NCBI RefSeq assembly: GCF_900108335.1
Contig: NZ_FNVT01000021.1
Coordinates: forward strand, 124,001 to 188,000
From: Nonomuraea solani
GTDB lineage: Bacteria; Actinomycetota; Actinomycetes; Streptosporangiales; Streptosporangiaceae
Length of the DNA stretch: 64,000 bases
Reading direction: 5' to 3'
The stretch's first letter is position 1, and the number at the start of each line of letters is the position of its first letter. A program made the position numbers and the translations under genes. Positions 60,766 to 64,000 of the stretch are shown piece after piece. The notes under the pieces were generated by a model. It searched no databases and was not told the origin of the DNA. It was given only the letters and a program-made list of their open reading frames with translations.

Positions 60766-60773
60766 TGGGTCCT

Positions 60774-62252
60774 GTGACCGAGCAGACGCTGGGCCGGCTG
60801 GCCGAGGAGTCGTGGACCCGCTTCGACGACCACGACTCGATGTTCTACGAGGACGTCTGGCACCGCAGCCACGCGCTCGCCGAGCGGGCGCGCAGGATGT
60901 GCGGCGGGTTCGCCGAGGCCGGCATCCGGCCCGGCGACCGCGTGGTCGTGATGATGGCGAACTCGCCCGAGGTGCCGCTGATCTACCAGGCGCTGTGGGC
61001 GGCGGGCGCGGTGGTGACGCCGGTGGTGTTCCTGGTGGCGCCTGACGAGCTGCGCCACATCCTGCGCGACAGCGAGGCGACCGCGATCGTGACCTCGCCC
61101 GAGCTGGTCGAGAACGTACGGGCCGCCGACGTCAAGATCCCGATATATGTGGACACGGGCGAGCTTGAGCGGGCCGACGAGCGCGGCGCGGTGGCACGCG
61201 ACCCCGGCGACCTCGCCGCCCTCATGTACACCGGCGGCACCACCGGCAAGGCCAAGGGCGTCATGCTGAGCCATCACGGCCTCTGGCACGTGGCCAAGGA
61301 CGTGTTCGAGATGTCCCACCAGGAGGGGAAGAACCGGGCGCTGCTCCCCGTACCGCTGTCGCACGCGTACGGACTGATCGTCACGGTCGCCTCGCTGCAC
61401 GCGACCGAGCCGCAGCAGGCGGTGCTGATGCGCTGGTTCGAGCCGAAGGCGTTCCTGAGGCTGGCCGCCGAGCAGCGCGTCCAGTACGGCACCGTCGTGC
61501 CCACCATGCTCCAGCTCCTGCTCGCCGAGCCGCTCGAAGAGCACCCGCTGCCCGACCTGGCCTTCCTCACCTGCGGCGCGGCCCCGCTGGGCAGAGACGT
61601 GCTGGAGGAGTTCGAGCGCAGGATGCCGGGCACGCAGATCCTCGAAGGCTACGGCCTGACCGAGACCAGCGTCGTCACCACCTTCAACCCGCCGGGCCGG
61701 CGCAAGGCCGGCAGCGTGGGACTGCCGCTGGGCGGCTACTCGATCACCGTTCGCGACAACGAGGGCGAGGCGATGGAGATCGGGGACGTCGGCGAGATCT
61801 GCGTGTCGGGCGACTCGCTGATGCTCGGCTACTGGGGCGAGCAGGAGGCCGACCCCGAGGGCACCGCGCTGGTCGGCAAGGAGCTGCGCACCGGCGACAT
61901 CGGGTGCGTGGACGACGACGGCTACCTCTACATCGTCGACAGGAAGAAGGACCTGATCATCAGGGGCGGCTTCAACGTGTTCCCGCGCGACGTCGAGGAC
62001 GCGCTCAACCGGCACCCCGAGGTCGTGCTGTCGGGCGTCGTGGGCCGGCCCGAGCCCAGAGTCGGGGAGGAGGTCGTGGCGTTCGTCCAGCTCAAGGAGG
62101 GGGCGGCGGTCACGGCCGAGGAGCTGATCGAGTGGGCCCGCGACCGGGTCGGGCGGGTGAAATATCCGCGGGAGGTGCGTTTCGTCGATTCCGTCCCCGT
62201 GACGAGTGTGCTCAAGCTCGACCGCAAGGCCCTGCGGACGATGCTGGACTGA
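60774..62252 (+). CDS. Class I acyl-CoA ligase/AMP-binding protein
   Basis: A 492-residue ANL enzyme: LMYTGGTTGKAKGVMLSHHG (P-loop), EGYGLTETSVV (adenine motif), TGDIGCVDDDGYLYIVDRKKDLIIRGGFNVFPRDVE (hinge and A8 motif) and the catalytic Lys in SVLKLDRKAL. Residues 1-70 fit the usual N-terminus; GTG at 60774 is used, with the TTG at 60765 an alternative. It forms acyl-CoA through acyl-AMP, on a fatty or aromatic acid. It stands between the STAND-like gene and the DUF4190 gene; the specific substrate is unknown. Confidence 0.88.
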   Translation: MTEQTLGRLAEESWTRFDDHDSMFYEDVWHRSHALAERARRMCGGFAEAGIRPGDRVVVMMANSPEVPLIYQALWAAGAVVTPVVFLVAPDELRHILRDSEATAIVTSPELVENVRAADVKIPIYVDTGELERADERGAVARDPGDLAALMYTGGTTGKAKGVMLSHHGLWHVAKDVFEMSHQEGKNRALLPVPLSHAYGLIVTVASLHATEPQQAVLMRWFEPKAFLRLAAEQRVQYGTVVPTMLQLLLAEPLEEHPLPDLAFLTCGAAPLGRDVLEEFERRMPGTQILEGYGLTETSVVTTFNPPGRRKAGSVGLPLGGYSITVRDNEGEAMEIGDVGEICVSGDSLMLGYWGEQEADPEGTALVGKELRTGDIGCVDDDGYLYIVDRKKDLIIRGGFNVFPRDVEDALNRHPEVVLSGVVGRPEPRVGEEVVAFVQLKEGAAVTAEELIEWARDRVGRVKYPREVRFVDSVPVTSVLKLDRKALRTMLD

Positions 62253-62338
62253 GGCCCTCGTGGATCTAGGGTGATGTCGTACACCCGGTCAGGCGCATGT
62301 CATTTCCGTGATAAGTGTTGACGTGTCTGGAGGTGAAC

Positions 62339-62695
62339 ATGAGTCAGGAAGATCCGTCGGGCTATCCGTACCAGCCTTATGGCGCCCCCTACGGGCAGCA
62401 GCCGCCCCCGCAATATGGCTACGGCTACGGCGCTCCGCCACCTCCGCGTGACGAGGGTCCCACGGCGAACGCCATCGTCTCACTCGTGCTCAACCTTCTC
62501 GCCCTCGTCTCCTGCTGCAACATCCTGGGCCTGCCCGGCGCGATCCTCGCGGGTCTGGCGCTGAGCAAGGCGCGCACGGAGCCGCGGAGCGCCCGCTCGA
62601 TGGTGATGTGGAGCTGGGTCCTGTTCGGGCTGGGCTTCGTGCTGACCATCGGCATCTTCCTGTTCCTGGGGCTCAACGGCTACCTCGACGACTGA
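62339..62695 (+). CDS. DUF4190 domain membrane protein
   Basis: 118 residues. The N-terminal 45 are Pro/Tyr/Gln-rich (YPYQPYGAPYGQQPPPQYGYG), followed by two TM helices (about residues 50-78 and 92-115) with the family GLPGAILAGLALSKAR segment between. This is the DUF4190 two-helix hairpin, often found in actinomycete membrane proteins. GGAGGTGAAC is a strong ribosome site and decides the ATG at 62339. Function unknown. Confidence 0.82.
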   Translation: MSQEDPSGYPYQPYGAPYGQQPPPQYGYGYGAPPPPRDEGPTANAIVSLVLNLLALVSCCNILGLPGAILAGLALSKARTEPRSARSMVMWSWVLFGLGFVLTIGIFLFLGLNGYLDD

Positions 62696-62809
62696 TCCGG
62701 ACTATTCCTTGCCCGCTCGTTGTTGGAGAGTCGGAGCGGGGGAGCCGGGATCAGGAGACGATGGTCCTGTTGCGCAAGGCCCCCGTCCGGAACCCCACGG
62801 AGATAGCCA

Positions 62810-64000
62810 GTGAGCGATGGACCGCTGATCGTCCAGTCGGACAAGACACTGCTGCTCGAGGTCGACCACGAGCGGGCCGACGCATGCCGTAAGGCCATCG
62901 CGCCCTTCGCCGAGCTCGAACGCGCTCCAGAACACGTTCACACCTACCGTGTCACCCCGCTCGCGCTGTGGAACGCCCGCGCCGCGGGCCACGACGCCGA
63001 GCAGGTCATCGACGCGCTGATCGGCTTCAGCCGCTATCCGGTGCCACACGCGCTGCTCGTGGACATCGCCGAGACCATGGCCCGCTACGGCCGGCTGCGG
63101 CTGGAGAAAGACCCGGCCAACGGCCTGGTCCTGACCTCCACCGACCGCGCCGTGCTGGAAGAGGTGCTGCGCTCCAAGAAGATCCAGCCGATGCTGGGCG
63201 AGCGGCTCGGCCCCGACTCCGTCGTCGTGCACCCGAGCGACCGGGGCAACGTCAAGCAGGCCCTGCTCAAGCTGGGCTGGCCGGCCGAAGACCTCGCCGG
63301 CTACGTCGACGGCGAGCACCACCGCATCGAGCTGCTGCAGGACGGCTGGTCGCTGCGGCCCTACCAGCAGGAGGCGGCCGACGCCTTCTGGCACGGCGGC
63401 TCCGGCGTGGTCGTGCTCCCCTGTGGCGCGGGCAAGACGATCGTCGGCGCGGCGGCCATGGCCCACGCCCAGGCCACCACGCTCATCCTGGTCACGAACA
63501 CGGTCTCGGCGCACCAGTGGAAGACCGAGCTGCTCAAGCGCACGTCACTGACCGAAGACGAGATCGGCGAATACTCCGGCTCGAAGAAGGAGATCCGCCC
63601 GGTCACCATCGCCACCTACCAGGTGATGACCACCAGGCGCAAAGGCGTCTACAGCCATCTGGAGCTGTTCGACGCCCGCGACTGGGGCCTGGTCGTCTAC
63701 GACGAGGTGCACCTGCTGCCCGCGCCGATCTTCCGGATGACCGCCGACCTGCAGGCCCGCCGGCGGGTCGGGCTGACCGCGACGCTGGTGCGCGAGGACG
63801 GGCGCGAGGGCGACGTGTTCTCGCTCATCGGCCCGAAGCGCTACGACGCGCCCTGGAAGGAGATGGAGAACCAGGGCTGGATCGCGCCGGCCGACTGTGT
63901 CGAGGTGCGCGTGACGCTGACGGACGAGGAGCGGCTGGCGTACGCGATGGCCGAGTCGGAGGAGCGCTACCGCTTCTGCGCCACCACGCCGTCCAAGACC
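62810..64000 (+). CDS. DNA repair helicase XPB (partial, 3' end beyond window)
   Basis: 397 codons are inside the window and the frame stays open. After an N-terminal XPB-like domain (SDGPLIVQSDKTLLLEVDH; about 1-150) comes the SF2 helicase core: LRPYQQEAADAFWHGGSGVVVLPCGAGKTIVGAAA (motif I Walker A), VTNTVSAHQWKTEL (Ia), TYQVMTTRR, VYDEVHLLPA (motif II DEVH), GLTATLVREDGRE (motif III). GTG at 62810 has GGAG 9 bases upstream. It is a 3'-5' DNA helicase implicated in DNA repair; bacterial XPB has been shown to act on DNA with Bax1 in archaea and alone in mycobacteria. Gene named from the family only. Confidence 0.93.
   Translation, partial: MSDGPLIVQSDKTLLLEVDHERADACRKAIAPFAELERAPEHVHTYRVTPLALWNARAAGHDAEQVIDALIGFSRYPVPHALLVDIAETMARYGRLRLEKDPANGLVLTSTDRAVLEEVLRSKKIQPMLGERLGPDSVVVHPSDRGNVKQALLKLGWPAEDLAGYVDGEHHRIELLQDGWSLRPYQQEAADAFWHGGSGVVVLPCGAGKTIVGAAAMAHAQATTLILVTNTVSAHQWKTELLKRTSLTEDEIGEYSGSKKEIRPVTIATYQVMTTRRKGVYSHLELFDARDWGLVVYDEVHLLPAPIFRMTADLQARRRVGLTATLVREDGREGDVFSLIGPKRYDAPWKEMENQGWIAPADCVEVRVTLTDEERLAYAMAESEERYRFCATTPSKT

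Larger units (their letters stand above)
60425..60773. other. AT-richer intergenic region with repeats and possible leader peptide
   Basis: Clearly lower GC than the flanks. AACTGGAAA occurs twice (about 60439 and 60629), once as part of TGGAAAGTTTTCTA. A short ORF, MAIYGLQEHRPQ (60666-60704), has a good ribosome site AGGGAGATTT. TTGACT and TCAGGT (60737-60765) form the promoter of the ligase gene. No other gene is visible. Confidence 0.5.

Overview
This 64 kb window is a chromosomal segment of a high-GC filamentous actinomycete. The base composition, GTG/TTG starts, frequent 1-4 base stop/start overlaps, GGAGG-type ribosome sites, TAnnnT -10 boxes placed about 7 bases before leaderless starts, and the gene families all fit. 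The mix (two ECF sigma/membrane-partner pairs, a dynamin pair, DUF3027, bacterial XPB) suggests the Streptosporangiales, perhaps a Nonomuraea-like genus, but that is inference. No rRNA, tRNA, CRISPR, IS element, integrase or phage gene was recognised. The window cuts a gene at each end: an alpha-galactosidase on the left and the XPB helicase on the right.

1-12.3 kb: truncated GH36 alpha-galactosidase divergent from a ROK regulator; a secreted protein of unknown function; then a tightly overlapping leftward operon of fatty acyl-AMP ligase, MmpL transporter, DHA2-type MFS exporter and UGT-like glycosyltransferase. This set recalls mycobacterial glycolipid loci and may make and export a glycosylated lipid. 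A divergent MFS gene and a small membrane protein follow.
12.3-20.8 kb: a sarcosine-oxidase-like flavoprotein, a secreted Ig-like protein, the homogentisate pathway (IclR regulator, hmgA, an unknown gene, fahA) with two operator-like sites before hmgA, then an L,D-transpeptidase lipoprotein and an NfeD/SPFH membrane pair.
21-29.9 kb: MFS exporter, ECF sigma factor plus membrane partner, Gfo/Idh/MocA oxidoreductase, threonine dehydrogenase plus glycine C-acetyltransferase (tdh-kbl), a LysR regulator carrying a 30-bp minisatellite inside its effector domain, and a second ECF sigma/partner pair.
29.9-37.4 kb: a leftward six-gene array: L-2-hydroxyglutarate oxidase, response regulator, histidine kinase, second response regulator with a shortened receiver, and two dynamin-like GTPases. 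Its gaps and overlaps suggest linked expression of membrane signalling and membrane remodelling.
37.4-47.1 kb: small conserved protein, anchored secreted protein, MATE transporter, aldo/keto reductase behind a perfect 18-bp palindrome, RNA 2',3'-cyclic phosphodiesterase, MarR-MFS pair with an operator over the marR start, NCS2 purine permease, DUF2530 protein and a secreted tripeptidyl-aminopeptidase-like lipoprotein.
47.1-64 kb: a housekeeping block that seems, from memory, to correspond to the Rv0861c-Rv0883c neighbourhood of Mycobacterium tuberculosis: sacsin/HSP90-like ATPase, DUF3027, MFS, cold-shock-domain protein, HAD phosphatase, membrane protein, TetR, HAAS-domain membrane protein, XPB-associated WYL-ended protein and XPB helicase. 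A degenerate STAND-like/HEAT protein, an acyl-CoA ligase and a DUF4190 protein sit between the last two. Tandem minisatellites recur at 27.9, 50.65, 53.3 and 53.45 kb.
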